Shown: piece after piece, positions 18,679-26,844 of the stretch
How the letters are laid out: each line of letters begins with the position of its first letter
How positions within the stretch are numbered: the first letter of the stretch is position 1
NCBI GenBank assembly: GCA_947072565.1
Contig: CAMTIM010000010.1
Coordinates: forward strand, 1-64,000
Origin: an uncultured Peptostreptococcaceae bacterium
GTDB taxonomy: Bacteria; Bacillota; Clostridia; Peptostreptococcales; Peptostreptococcaceae
Direction of reading: 5' to 3'
DNA length: 64,000 bases
Notes under the pieces: generated by a model
Seen by the model: only the letters and a program-made list of their open reading frames with translations
Database searches by the model: none
Told to the model about the DNA's origin: nothing
Program-made: the position numbers and the translations under genes

Positions 18679-19113
18679 TTAATCTATCTCGTCTAAATTT
18701 TTATAGACTCTACCTAAGTAATTTTCAAATTGTTCTATTTCGTTATCTGTAAAATTTTTATAATATATTTGTTCCATTTTAGAAACTGTATTTTTATAAA
18801 TATTAATTTCAGGGATTGCTTTATCTGTTATAGATACTAAAGTTATTCTTTTATCTGTTTCACTAAGATTCTTTGATATATAACCACTTAAATGCAGTCT
18901 ATCGAGCATACTCGTCAATGTTGATTTACTAAGAGATAAATCTTTACATAAATCATTGATAGACATTTCACTTTTTTTACTTAATACAAATAAAATTTTA
19001 CCTTGAGCATGATTTACATTTGGGGATGTATTACTTTTCATTAATTTTGTAAATACCCTCCCAGATAGAAAATTGATTTTACTTATTAATAAACCACCTA
19101 TTTTATTTTTCAT
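18679..19113 (-). CDS. MarR-family transcriptional regulator
   Basis: 144 residues. The winged helix-turn-helix has MSINDLCKDLSLSKSTLTSMLDRLHLSGYISK, and the wing LSETDKRITLVSIT is the MarR hallmark. The start is ATG 19113, 8 bases after AGGAG; the GTG at 19122 abuts the ribosome binding site and is unlikely. First gene of an operon with the flavoprotein. A perfect palindrome 33 bases upstream is the likely operator. Confidence 0.9.
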   Translation of the reverse strand: MKNKIGGLLISKINFLSGRVFTKLMKSNTSPNVNHAQGKILFVLSKKSEMSINDLCKDLSLSKSTLTSMLDRLHLSGYISKNLSETDKRITLVSITDKAIPEINIYKNTVSKMEQIYYKNFTDNEIEQFENYLGRVYKNLDEID

Positions 19114-19145
19114 AATTAACACTCCTATAAATTGATATATAAATA

Positions 19146-19163
19146 TAGTACTATATAGTACTA
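19146..19163. promoter_or_regulatory. Perfect 18-bp palindrome, likely MarR operator
   Basis: TAGTACTATATAGTACTA is a perfect palindrome just upstream of the MarR gene. MarR proteins bind palindromes of about this length and usually repress their own operon. Operator assignment is an inference from position and symmetry. Confidence 0.6.
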
Positions 19164-19286
19164 AAAAACACCATAGTATTAATTATATAAAAACAATTGA
19201 TAATTTTTTTATATAATTAACAATTGTTGTATAATTAGAAAGAAAATTATTTTTTATATAATAAATATGAATTCGAGGTAAGTGCT

Positions 19287-19652
19287 ATGAACAAATATAA
19301 AGAAGAAGAATTGGTAGAAGCGCTAAAGGTTATATCTTCAACCATCAATAACTGTGAAAAAATACATCCAAAATTTGCAGAGGGTACATCTCAGCATACA
19401 CTGCTTAAAAATAGGATAAAAGCTTTGTATATTTCAAAATCATTGATAACAAATGAAAATATTATGGACAAATATACAAAAGAAGAATTAGAAAAAGCAA
19501 TACCAACAGTATCTTCAATTATCAGCAAATGTGAAAAAGCACATCTAAACGCTGTAGAAGGTACATCTAATCACACTCGTCTTAATAAAATGATAAAAGC
19601 AATGTATATTTCAAAATCGTTTATAACAAATGAATTTAGTAAAAGAGGTTAA
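19287..19652 (+). CDS. Small protein made of two tandem copies of one domain
   Basis: 121 residues consisting of two copies of a roughly 55-residue unit: 3-57 (KYKEEELVEALKVISSTI...) and 62-115 (KYTKEELEKAIPTVSSII...). The copies share NCEK/KCEK, EGTSxHTxLxxxIKAxYISKSxITNE. GAGGT lies 8 bases before the ATG. I do not recognise a named family. The copies are diverged, so the duplication is not recent. A decayed HTH gene follows on the same strand. Single-unit relatives would be expected if this is a genuine family. Confidence 0.75.
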   Translation: MNKYKEEELVEALKVISSTINNCEKIHPKFAEGTSQHTLLKNRIKALYISKSLITNENIMDKYTKEELEKAIPTVSSIISKCEKAHLNAVEGTSNHTRLNKMIKAMYISKSFITNEFSKRG

Positions 19653-19674
19653 TTTATAAATTTACTAGACTTAA

Positions 19675-19854
19675 GAAGAGCTTGCAATTAAGCTAAAGGT
19701 TGCTAGACAAACAATAAACGCTATAGAAAATAACAAATATAACCCAACATTAGAATTAGCTATGAAGTTGGCTAGGTTATTAAATGTTACTATTGAAGAT
19801 TTATTCGAACTAGACCAGTACGCATATTTATCCATATTGATCTATTTCGAATAA
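19675..19854 (+). pseudogene. Remnant of an XRE/Cro-type helix-turn-helix regulator
   Basis: The frame reads [48 protein letters not shown], the body of a small XRE regulator. The first ten or so residues (start codon, KxRIKELR-type segment) are missing: an in-frame TAA lies directly before the first conserved codon. It therefore cannot be translated as a complete protein. It belongs to the YozG-like family in which HTH genes precede small membrane protein genes. Confidence 0.8.
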
Positions 19855-19964
19855 AATAGTAGTTAATACCTCTGGCATTTAGTACTGTTTTATTTTTAGA
19901 TGCGAGAAATTTTACTTAGGATATTTCTAAGTAGAGTTTACAAAGAGTTATTATAGGTGCTACA

Positions 19965-20085
19965 ATGATAGATAAAGTTAAAACTGCATTTATGGAAAGA
20001 AAAGAGAATAGCTAATGAAATACCTGTTAAAGACGAAAATAAAGTCTTAGCATAAGTTATTGATTTTTCAAAGTATAAGAAATAA
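19965..20085 (+). pseudogene. Possible frameshifted gene remnant
   Basis: Two short consecutive frames, MIDKVKTAFMERKENS and IANEIPVKDENKVLA-stop-VIDFSKYKK, read like one protein broken by a frameshift and a stop codon. Family not recognised. The whole stretch 19653-20153 holds only this and the HTH remnant. Confidence 0.35.
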
Positions 20086-20153
20086 AGATGTAATTAAATA
20101 GGTTTATTAGATTGTGATAAATAAAATATTAAACTATATTAGGAGGATTCATC

Positions 20154-20501
20154 ATGGGAAAATTAAAAGAAAAGACATTATCAGATAGTTTAGATTCATT
20201 AAAAACATTTCATGAAATTCATGATTTTGACTGTAGCGAATTTGATGTAGGTATAAAAGTTATTTCAAAACTAAATAATAAAATTGTACTTGATAAGCAT
20301 GTTCCAGTACGTGTTATATTTGATAAAGATAGACAGTATATAAATATAATATGGCAAGATGCTGGAGTAAAGAATTATAGAAGTAAGCAACTCTTTGAAA
20401 GATATAATCCTAACTTCAATGAAATGATTCTTGATGAAAATAACGATTCTTTAGAAATTAAATCTGACGATTCAGATAAAATACTAATTATTAATTACTA
20501 G
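20154..20501 (+). CDS. Hypothetical protein (115 residues)
   Basis: A soluble, acidic small protein with a helical start (LKEKTLSDSLDSLKTFHEIHD), probable beta segments (VGIKVISKLNNKIVLDKHVPVRVIF, QYINIIWQDAG) and an acidic C-terminus. A strong AGGAGG ribosome binding site and a following terminator support expression. No cysteine cluster, signal peptide or membrane segment. I do not recognise it. Confidence 0.75.
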   Translation: MGKLKEKTLSDSLDSLKTFHEIHDFDCSEFDVGIKVISKLNNKIVLDKHVPVRVIFDKDRQYINIIWQDAGVKNYRSKQLFERYNPNFNEMILDENNDSLEIKSDDSDKILIINY

Positions 20502-20523
20502 AAGTTAAACAAATAAAAAGTGC

Positions 20524-20570
20524 TAAAAAAATCTACTTATCCAATTATGGGTATGTAGATTTTTTATTTT
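20524..20570 (+). terminator. Rho-independent terminator
   Basis: AAAAAAATCTAC/GTAGATTTTTT stem around an 18-base loop, followed by T residues. Confidence 0.85.
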
Positions 20571-20844
20571 TTACTATTTGATTAATTAATATTTGAGCTT
20601 AGACCATCTAGTTTCAATTCGATACATATCAACAGATACATTGTAACTATTGTGAGAACCTTAAATTAACCACGAGTTACATTAAAGCTAATTTTACTGA
20701 GTATTTCACCTATTAGTCTATAAAAATGCTAATAATCCTCCTCATTAGCTTAAATGTACATTTCCTAAGTTGTTTATGTTTTACACAACTCTAAAGTCAT
20801 ATTCTGTAGTTTGTATTTTAAATTATTTATAATTAAGTATTGTT

Positions 20845-20916
20845 TTGTCACCTTTGCGTGAAAATAAAAATGGATTTACTTTGTTTTATAGAATATATAA
20901 AGCATATAACGTTTAA
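20845..20916 (+). repeat. Dispersed coding-like repeat, copy B
   Basis: 72 bases colinear with copy A (12281-12352), no gaps, 11 differences, same TTG...TAA frame (LSPLRENKNGFTLFYRIYKA...). Three differing codons (AGA/CGT, GGG/GGA, TTC/TTT) are synonymous. It lies 58 bases upstream of the CPBP protease start. The rest of 20571-20974 shows no gene. Confidence 0.6.
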
Positions 20917-20974
20917 TGAACTCGAACTTAAAAATTTTTAATTTTAAAATAATTTGCAATTTAGGGGGGGTGTC

Positions 20975-21694
20975 ATGGGCATTAGAGAAAAATTCAAACA
21001 GTCTTCACCAGTACTAATTATAATTATATATATGGTGTATTTTTATATTACCTGTACTTTGCAGTATAAAAATGGTTGGTTAATTCCATTGAAAAATGTA
21101 TCTATTTCAAACTTAGGAATAATATTATTTAGTGATTTTACTAATATGTTGATTTTACCTTTAATTTTACTTATACTATATCGCAAAAACTTAAGTGAGC
21201 TAGGATTAAAAAAGTCTAAGCTTTCTATAGTATTGCTTTTAATATACGTTTTATTTTTTGTTCTAAAGAGAGATTATACAGTAAAGGGTGTTTATAATGC
21301 GTTCTTTTATTTATTCATAGTAGCATTGCCAGAAGAAATTATATATAGAGGATATCTCTATTCTAATCTAAAAAAATATAATCGCACAATGGCGATAATT
21401 ATAAGTGGAATTCTATTTGGGATGATACATTCGATACTTCCTAGTGTTGTATCAGAATCTAGTGTATTTGCTATGATTATGGATATGCCAAATCAACTTT
21501 TTGGAGGTATAATGGGTAGTTTAATGTTTATTTATTGTTGGGAACTAAGTGGAAGTATTTGGGTTTCAGTTTTAATACATGCATTATTGGATTATTCATA
21601 TCAATTATGGGGAATAGGTATAGCTGTTATTGTTTTAGGATTCTTACTGATTTCAAATCAAAATAGTAAAAAGAACGCTAATATTAATAGTTAA
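20975..21694 (+). CDS. CPBP-family intramembrane metalloprotease
   Basis: 239 residues from ATG 20975, which follows a GGGGGGG ribosome binding site; the frame extends upstream to a TTG without support. It has about seven membrane segments. The CPBP/Abi signature is present: motif 1 LPEEIIYRGYLYSNLK (glutamate pair and arginine), motif 2 ISGILFGMIHSIL (histidine) and motif 3 VSVLIHALLDYSYQ. In Gram-positives such proteins serve in bacteriocin self-immunity or peptide maturation, but substrates are mostly unknown. Stand-alone gene with its own terminator. Confidence 0.9.
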   Translation: MGIREKFKQSSPVLIIIIYMVYFYITCTLQYKNGWLIPLKNVSISNLGIILFSDFTNMLILPLILLILYRKNLSELGLKKSKLSIVLLLIYVLFFVLKRDYTVKGVYNAFFYLFIVALPEEIIYRGYLYSNLKKYNRTMAIIISGILFGMIHSILPSVVSESSVFAMIMDMPNQLFGGIMGSLMFIYCWELSGSIWVSVLIHALLDYSYQLWGIGIAVIVLGFLLISNQNSKKNANINS

Positions 21695-21698
21695 CTTT

Positions 21699-21737
21699 AA
21701 GTCCCTAATAAATTAAATATTTATTAGGGACTTAATT
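21699..21737 (+). terminator. Rho-independent terminator
   Basis: AAGTCCCTAATAAAT/ATTTATTAGGGACTT 15-bp perfect stem with a 5-base loop. Confidence 0.85.
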
Positions 21738-21799
21738 AAGTAATTTAGGCGAAATACTTACGTTAATACGGTTTTTGGACGCTGTCATTATATAAGTTG

Positions 21800-23125
21800 T
21801 CAATCAATTTTTAGTGTTTTTATATATTCATAACAATCATCTATTCCATCTAAATAATTTTTATATGTTTGTTTTATAACTACATCAGGCTTAAGCCCTC
21901 CAGTATATCCATCTTTACGATTTTTAAAATGATGTGAATTTACAATATCTAATTTAGAATTAGGTAATATGATAACTTCATTAAGTGTACTAAAAAGGTT
22001 TATATTACCACCGGTTTCTTCTCCTACTACAGTAGCACCTAAATAATTTTGAAATTTATCTGCAAACTCAACTGCTGCTGAACATGTTCTCTTGCCTGTT
22101 ATAACGAATAAATTTTTATACTCTATATTAACTCTATATTTTAGAGTTTCTATCATAGCATCTACAACTTTAGGGCTTCCACCTGGATTTTCTCTTACGT
22201 CTACAACTAATTTATTAAAATCACCCTTATCTATCTCACTCATAAGCCTATCTAGAAAATCATATATATTTGGATATGTTTCTTTTTGAGCATTACTAAT
22301 TCCAGAAACTGTATTTGAGGAGCATCTATTAAATTTTAAAAATAGTGTATCATCTTCGGGAAAAAACTTATACCAATAAAAATCACTTTCGTTTTGTGGC
22401 TTTTCATTGGTTTTGAATTCTTTTGTATCTAAACTTACATAATTTATATCTTTATTTTTTAAAGGGTTTAATTTTAACTCTATCTTTTCATTATTATCAT
22501 TTTCAAGTACATACTCAGCTCCATTCTCATCTATAATCTCTAAAAATCTTAAAATTTCATATACATTCATATACTTCTTTGATTCCTCTTTAGCAGATTG
22601 TTCATTACCATAATCATGGCTCATAAGAGTTGATATTTTTCTTATAATATCATTGCTTTCTACATCATTTATAGATTTTAATTTATACCCTAATATCTTC
22701 TTATATCTGCTATCGCACTCTACAACTCTTAAACCATCTTCAAAATATTCAACTTTAATTGGAAATTCTACTATATCTTCATTGTCTATATTTTCTTCTC
22801 CTATAGGTGCAAGTAAGTTTAATATATCTGTAAAGGTGTGTACATCACCTATTGAAGTTATAATTTGTGCTATTCTAAAAGAAGTATCTTTATCTGATAG
22901 ATTATTTACATCTGATTTGAGTGTATCTATACTTTTATCCCATTTTTCTTTTGATATATACTTAAATAGATCTGGGTGCTTTGATTTGAGTGTTTTATCT
23001 AAATAATTTATATCTTCTATCCACTCTTCATTAGATAACTTCTTTTCCTCATTGGTGGCTATACTACATCCTGGTAATATAATCATTACTACTATACAAA
23101 TGATGATACATTTTATTTTTTTCAT
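21800..23125 (-). CDS. S41-family (C-terminal processing-type) peptidase lipoprotein
   Basis: 441 residues. The lipoprotein signal MKKIKCIIICIVVMIILPGCS has lipobox LPGC (lipidated Cys about 20). The C-terminal half carries the S41 fold: KLVVDVRENPGGSPKVVDAMIE, then FVITGKRTCSAAVEFADKF with the catalytic serine, then GATVVGEETGGN. No PDZ domain is apparent between signal and catalytic region. It probably sits on the outer face of the membrane and degrades or trims exported peptides. GGAGG-like site before the ATG. Confidence 0.88.
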   Translation of the reverse strand: MKKIKCIIICIVVMIILPGCSIATNEEKKLSNEEWIEDINYLDKTLKSKHPDLFKYISKEKWDKSIDTLKSDVNNLSDKDTSFRIAQIITSIGDVHTFTDILNLLAPIGEENIDNEDIVEFPIKVEYFEDGLRVVECDSRYKKILGYKLKSINDVESNDIIRKISTLMSHDYGNEQSAKEESKKYMNVYEILRFLEIIDENGAEYVLENDNNEKIELKLNPLKNKDINYVSLDTKEFKTNEKPQNESDFYWYKFFPEDDTLFLKFNRCSSNTVSGISNAQKETYPNIYDFLDRLMSEIDKGDFNKLVVDVRENPGGSPKVVDAMIETLKYRVNIEYKNLFVITGKRTCSAAVEFADKFQNYLGATVVGEETGGNINLFSTLNEVIILPNSKLDIVNSHHFKNRKDGYTGGLKPDVVIKQTYKNYLDGIDDCYEYIKTLKID

Positions 23126-23440
23126 AAATAGCCTCCATATTATATTTATACCTTTGTTTTAATGTATTTATATCATATGTATCAAAACCATTCTATTTAT
23201 ACACTAAAGCTACCTCACTATTGCATTTTATAAATATATTAACTTCTAAATTATAGTCTCTTTTAATAGCTACATTACTTAAAGTATAGCACTTGCAACT
23301 TAGTAAATTACCCCTATATTAATATTATTTAAATATAAAAACAGTTGTTATTAAATTAATTAATAAATTTTTCAATGATTTATCAATTAATTTGTGTTAT
23401 GATTTATAATATAAATTAATTAATAAAGGATGTGATTATA
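23126..23440. promoter_or_regulatory. parA upstream region with direct repeats
   Basis: TAAATTAATTAATAAA occurs twice, at 23352-23367 and 23412-23427, 60 bases apart, on either side of TTGTGTTATGATTTATAATAT. Such repeats directly upstream of a ParA/RHH operon are candidate operator/centromere sites bound by the RHH protein. No gene in the stretch. Confidence 0.45.
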
Positions 23441-24247
23441 TTGAAAATAGTAAGTTTCTTTAATGTTAAAGGTGGCGTTGGTAAAACAACACTTACAATA
23501 TTAACAGCTATAAAACTAAGCAAACAAGGTAAAAAAGTACTAATAATAGATGCCGATACACAAGCTAACTTAACTCAATTCATGTATAAAATAGTACATA
23601 ATAACAAAACTATGTTTGAGGCACTTACAGACAACTCAAGTGCAGATGAAGTAATAATAAGTTCTCCAATGGATGAATATCCAAACATGGATTTAATACC
23701 AAGTGACTTAAGTTTATCAGTACTATCAGAATTTTTAACAACTAAAACTAATCGTGAAAAAGCTGTATGGAGATGGTTCAAAGGAAATATAGATGCACTT
23801 AAAAACTACGATTACATATTTATAGATTTATCACCTTCTTATGATCTTATTGCTAGGAACTTTATGTTAATATCAGACTCAATTATAACACCGCTACAAT
23901 ATCAAGATATAGCAAGTATAAGAGGATGTGAATTATTTTATCAAAAGTTTAATCAAGACTTAGAAGAAATGGAAATGGTAAATGAATCAAAAAGAGCTGT
24001 TATTATAAACTCTCATACAACTAGAAAATTATCTTCTGGAGATATATTTAATGATTATTTAGATACTTTTAAAGACATTAAAAATGATTTATTAGAAACT
24101 AAAATTAGCGACACTACGATAGTAAAAAATGCTATTTTAAATAAAATGGATATAGATGATTATTTAAAGAAAACAAAAAAGGCTCATAAAATTAGAGATG
24201 AGTTTAATGAATTTATAAATGAATTAATTGAAAAGGAAGTGTTATAA
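23441..24247 (+). CDS. parA: ParA-family partition ATPase
   Basis: 268 residues from TTG 23441, chosen because AAAGGA lies 10 bases upstream; the in-frame GTG at 23432 would be only one base from it. The deviant Walker A is FFNVKGGVGKTTLTILTA with the signature lysine, followed by VLIIDADTQANLT and FIDLSPSYDL. The ATPase partitions low-copy replicons together with a DNA-binding partner, here the RHH protein whose ATG immediately follows the stop. Presence of the pair argues for a low-copy plasmid or chromid. Confidence 0.92.
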   Translation: MKIVSFFNVKGGVGKTTLTILTAIKLSKQGKKVLIIDADTQANLTQFMYKIVHNNKTMFEALTDNSSADEVIISSPMDEYPNMDLIPSDLSLSVLSEFLTTKTNREKAVWRWFKGNIDALKNYDYIFIDLSPSYDLIARNFMLISDSIITPLQYQDIASIRGCELFYQKFNQDLEEMEMVNESKRAVIINSHTTRKLSSGDIFNDYLDTFKDIKNDLLETKISDTTIVKNAILNKMDIDDYLKKTKKAHKIRDEFNEFINELIEKEVL

Positions 24248-24625
24248 ATGGGATTAGGAAAATTTATGGATGATTCTAATGAAGTAAAAATAACTAATAA
24301 AAGTTATAAAGATAAAGTTAATAATGAATTAAAAACTAAGTTTGAAAAAGAAATTTTAGTTTCAGGTGGTATAAATTTATTAGATATGGAAGAAGAAAAA
24401 TCTGTAAAGAAAACTGCTATATCTGTTTATTTCAAAGAAGAAGATTTAAAGCTTTTAAAGGCTATTTCACAAATAAAAAATACTACAGTTAATAAAACTA
24501 TAATGAATATTTTAGAAACAACTCTTCAAACAACTAAAGAGAATTTACCAAAAGATTTTGATATAAATAAAAATGTTAAAGAGTATGATAAAAGGAATAA
24601 AAATAAGGGTAATAGAAGGAAGTAA
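24248..24625 (+). CDS. Ribbon-helix-helix partition partner (ParB-like)
   Basis: 125 residues. An N-terminal acidic/basic flexible part is followed by a ribbon-helix-helix (about 58-98): KTAISVYFKEEDLKLLKAIS (strand plus helix 1) and TTVNKTIMNILETTL (helix 2). The tail is lysine/asparagine-rich. It starts directly after parA with AAGGAAG overlapping the parA end. By gene order it should bind the centromere repeats and stimulate ParA. It is not a classical HTH-type ParB with CTPase domain. Confidence 0.8.
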   Translation: MGLGKFMDDSNEVKITNKSYKDKVNNELKTKFEKEILVSGGINLLDMEEEKSVKKTAISVYFKEEDLKLLKAISQIKNTTVNKTIMNILETTLQTTKENLPKDFDINKNVKEYDKRNKNKGNRRK

Positions 24626-24632
24626 TATATAT

Positions 24633-24751
24633 AAATCACAATATAAATTTAAATTAATTTATATTGTGATTTATTTTTTAATTTATTTTAAAATTTATAA
24701 AACATTTCATAAATTAAATCATTTTATAAATTTTAAACAATTCATAAATTC
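24633..24751. repeat. Inverted repeat and iteron-like direct repeats downstream of the partition operon
   Basis: AAATCACAATATA (24633-24645) and its inverse (24661-24673) form a hairpin followed by T-rich sequence, likely the operon terminator. Directly after lie three near-identical units: AAACATTTCATAAATT (24701-24716), AAATCATTTTATAAATT (24717-24733) and AAACAATTCATAAATT (24736-24751). They could be the centromere (parS-like) of the ParA/RHH system. The rest of 24752-24940 is AT-rich without features. Confidence 0.45.
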
Positions 24752-24940
24752 AGTTATATTTTTTTTATAAAAATCTCTATATAAATATAGTAATTTTTTT
24801 TTAAATAACATATAATTCACTTTATTATACTATATAGTTTTATACTATTTCTTAAATAAAATTAATTAAATAAAATACTGTTGACAAAAACATATAACAT
24901 ATATAGAATGAATAATTAAATACTAACAAAAAAATAATAA

Positions 24941-25178
24941 CGGTAGAGGCCGCGATACTTATAAGTACTAATAATGAGGTAAGCACGAAGATTTATTAGA
25001 AAAGGAATTATCGCCGAAGAACATAACTGATGCTTAAAGGTTATGTATCTGGGGATGTATATAATATATGCATAACTGTCACAAATTAAATTTGTGTTGA
25101 GCTACATTTAAGGAATAAATGGGATATTTATATTCATTTTTAAATTCCCCTTAAGTGTAACTTAAGGGGGATTTTTGT
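24941..25178 (+). promoter_or_regulatory. Lysine riboswitch (L-box) controlling lysA
   Basis: The aptamer shows the L-box consensus in order: AGAGGCCGCGAT, AAGTA, GGAATTATCGCCGAAG, the paired TAACTGATGC...GGTTATGTATCTGGGG, TGCATAACTGTCACA and TTGTGTTGAGCTACATTTAAGG. The last segment can pair with the 5' arm of the downstream terminator (antiterminator/anti-antiterminator switch). Lysine binding is expected to favour termination. It precedes lysA by 65 bases. Confidence 0.95.
25145..25176 (+). terminator. Riboswitch-controlled terminator
   Basis: TTCCCCTTAAGT/ACTTAAGGGGGA stem followed by TTTTTG. Expression platform of the first L-box. Confidence 0.92.
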
Positions 25179-25242
25179 ATATAAACGAAAATATAGAATG
25201 TGGTATTAACAACATAATATAAAACTACAGGAGAATATAAAT

Positions 25243-26538
25243 ATGAAACTACAAGGAACTATGTCAGTAAATGAAAATGAATTATATATAGGTGGTGTAA
25301 GTTGTAAGGAACTTAAGGAAAAATATCAAACGCCACTTTACGTATTTGATGAAAAATTAGTTAGAAATAACTGTAGAGAATATATAGAGCATTTTAAAGT
25401 AAATGAAAATAACAATAAAGTAGCATATGCGGGTAAAGCATTTTTACCAATGCATATGTGTAAAATTATAAATGAAGAAAATCTATATCTTGATGTAGTA
25501 TCAGGAGGAGAATTATATACAGCACATAAATCAAACTTTCCAATGGAGAAAATATTATTTCATGGAAACAACAAAACATTAGATGAAATAGCTTTTGGAA
25601 TAGATTTAGGTGTTGGAAGATTTGTAGTAGATAATTACTATGAACTTGATTTAATACAAAAAATATGTGAGCAAAAAAACACAAAACAAGCAGTTTATTT
25701 TAGAATAACACCTGGGATAGAAGCACATACTCATGATTATATAAAAACTGGACAAATTGATTCTAAATTTGGATTTGCATTATCAAATGGAGATTTACAT
25801 GATGCAATTGAAAGTTTAAAAAACTATAGCAATATAGAATTAGTAGGAATTCATGCTCATATAGGTTCTCAAATATTTGATGTAGAGCCATATTTAGACG
25901 AAGTTAAAATAATGATGAATTTAGTAAAAGAAATAAAAGATTCATATAATATAGATATAACAGAAGTTGATTTAGGTGGTGGCGTTGGAGTTTATTATAC
26001 AGAAGATGATAAACCAAGAACAATAAAAGAGTTTTGTGAACATATAATAGAAAAATCACAACAAGTCTGCCAAGAAATAGGTATTGAAGTACCTACTTTA
26101 ATAATAGAACCAGGAAGATCAATAGTTGCAAATGCTGGAAGTACAATATATACAGTAGGTTCAATAAAAGATATAAAAGATGTAAGAACTTATGTAAGTG
26201 TAGATGGTGGAATGACAGATAACATAAGACCATCTCTATATCAAGCAGGATATGAATGTGCAATAGCCAATAAAATGGGACAAGACAAAACAAACCAAGT
26301 AACAATAGCAGGAAAATGCTGTGAAAGTGGAGATATCTTAATAACTGATGTAGATATTATGGATATAGAAAGTGGAGATATACTTATAATCGCATCAACG
26401 GGTGCATATGGATACTCAATGGCATCTAACTATAATAAAATAGTTAAACCAGCAGTAGTATCAGTACAAAATGGAAAAGATAAACTAATATGTAAAAGGC
26501 AAAGTTATGAAGATCTTTTAAAACTAGAAATTTTATAA
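25243..26538 (+). CDS. lysA: Diaminopimelate decarboxylase
   Basis: 431 residues, the usual length. PLP lysine in VAYAGKAFLP (about K58), HAHIGSQIF, glycine loop VDLGGGVGVYY, IEPGRSIVANAG, active-site cysteine region GKCCESGDIL and C-terminal STGAYGYSMASNYN. It converts meso-diaminopimelate to lysine, the final step of the pathway encoded downstream. It has its own L-box, and a second L-box separates it from the lysC operon, so it is regulated independently. AGGAGAA precedes the ATG. Confidence 0.96.
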   Translation: MKLQGTMSVNENELYIGGVSCKELKEKYQTPLYVFDEKLVRNNCREYIEHFKVNENNNKVAYAGKAFLPMHMCKIINEENLYLDVVSGGELYTAHKSNFPMEKILFHGNNKTLDEIAFGIDLGVGRFVVDNYYELDLIQKICEQKNTKQAVYFRITPGIEAHTHDYIKTGQIDSKFGFALSNGDLHDAIESLKNYSNIELVGIHAHIGSQIFDVEPYLDEVKIMMNLVKEIKDSYNIDITEVDLGGGVGVYYTEDDKPRTIKEFCEHIIEKSQQVCQEIGIEVPTLIIEPGRSIVANAGSTIYTVGSIKDIKDVRTYVSVDGGMTDNIRPSLYQAGYECAIANKMGQDKTNQVTIAGKCCESGDILITDVDIMDIESGDILIIASTGAYGYSMASNYNKIVKPAVVSVQNGKDKLICKRQSYEDLLKLEIL

Positions 26539-26565
26539 TAATTATAAATAAAAAATAGAATATTA

Positions 26566-26802
26566 ATTGTAGAGGTCGCGATAATTATTAGTACCAATGA
26601 CGAGTTAAGCACAAAGACTCATTGGAAAAGGAATTGTCGCCGAAGGGTATAACTGATGCTTTAAGGTTATATGCCTGGGGATGTATAAAATATATGCATA
26701 ACTATCACAAAGTCAATTTGTGTTGAGCTACATTTAAGGGATATATAGTGATATATATGTTTTTGAGTCCTCCTTAAGTGTAATTCTTTAAGGAGGATTT
26801 TT
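26566..26802 (+). promoter_or_regulatory. Second lysine riboswitch (L-box) controlling lysC-dap operon
   Basis: The same ordered L-box elements as upstream of lysA: TAGAGGTCGCGAT, AAGGAATTGTCGCCGAAGG, TAACTGATGC, CTGGGGATGT, GCATAACTATCACA and TGTGTTGAGCTACATTTAAGG, then the terminator. It is closely similar to the first copy but clearly diverged in the P2-P4 arms, so it reflects an old duplication. Controls lysC and the genes behind it. Confidence 0.95.
26767..26802 (+). terminator. Riboswitch-controlled terminator
   Basis: TCCTCCTTAA/TTAAGGAGGA stem followed by eight T residues. Expression platform of the second L-box. Confidence 0.92.
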
Positions 26803-26844
26803 TTTACCCAAATTCAATAATTTCAATAAAAAGGAGCAGGTTAA

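Noticed and set aside
14530..24625. Complete transposon between the resolvase and the parA operon
   Set aside because: No transposase and no terminal inverted repeats found; the resolvase alone is better explained as a plasmid multimer resolution enzyme.
24573..24770. 65-codon frame after the RHH gene
   Set aside because: Overlaps the RHH gene end and the AT-rich repeats; composition is that of repeat DNA, no ribosome binding site.
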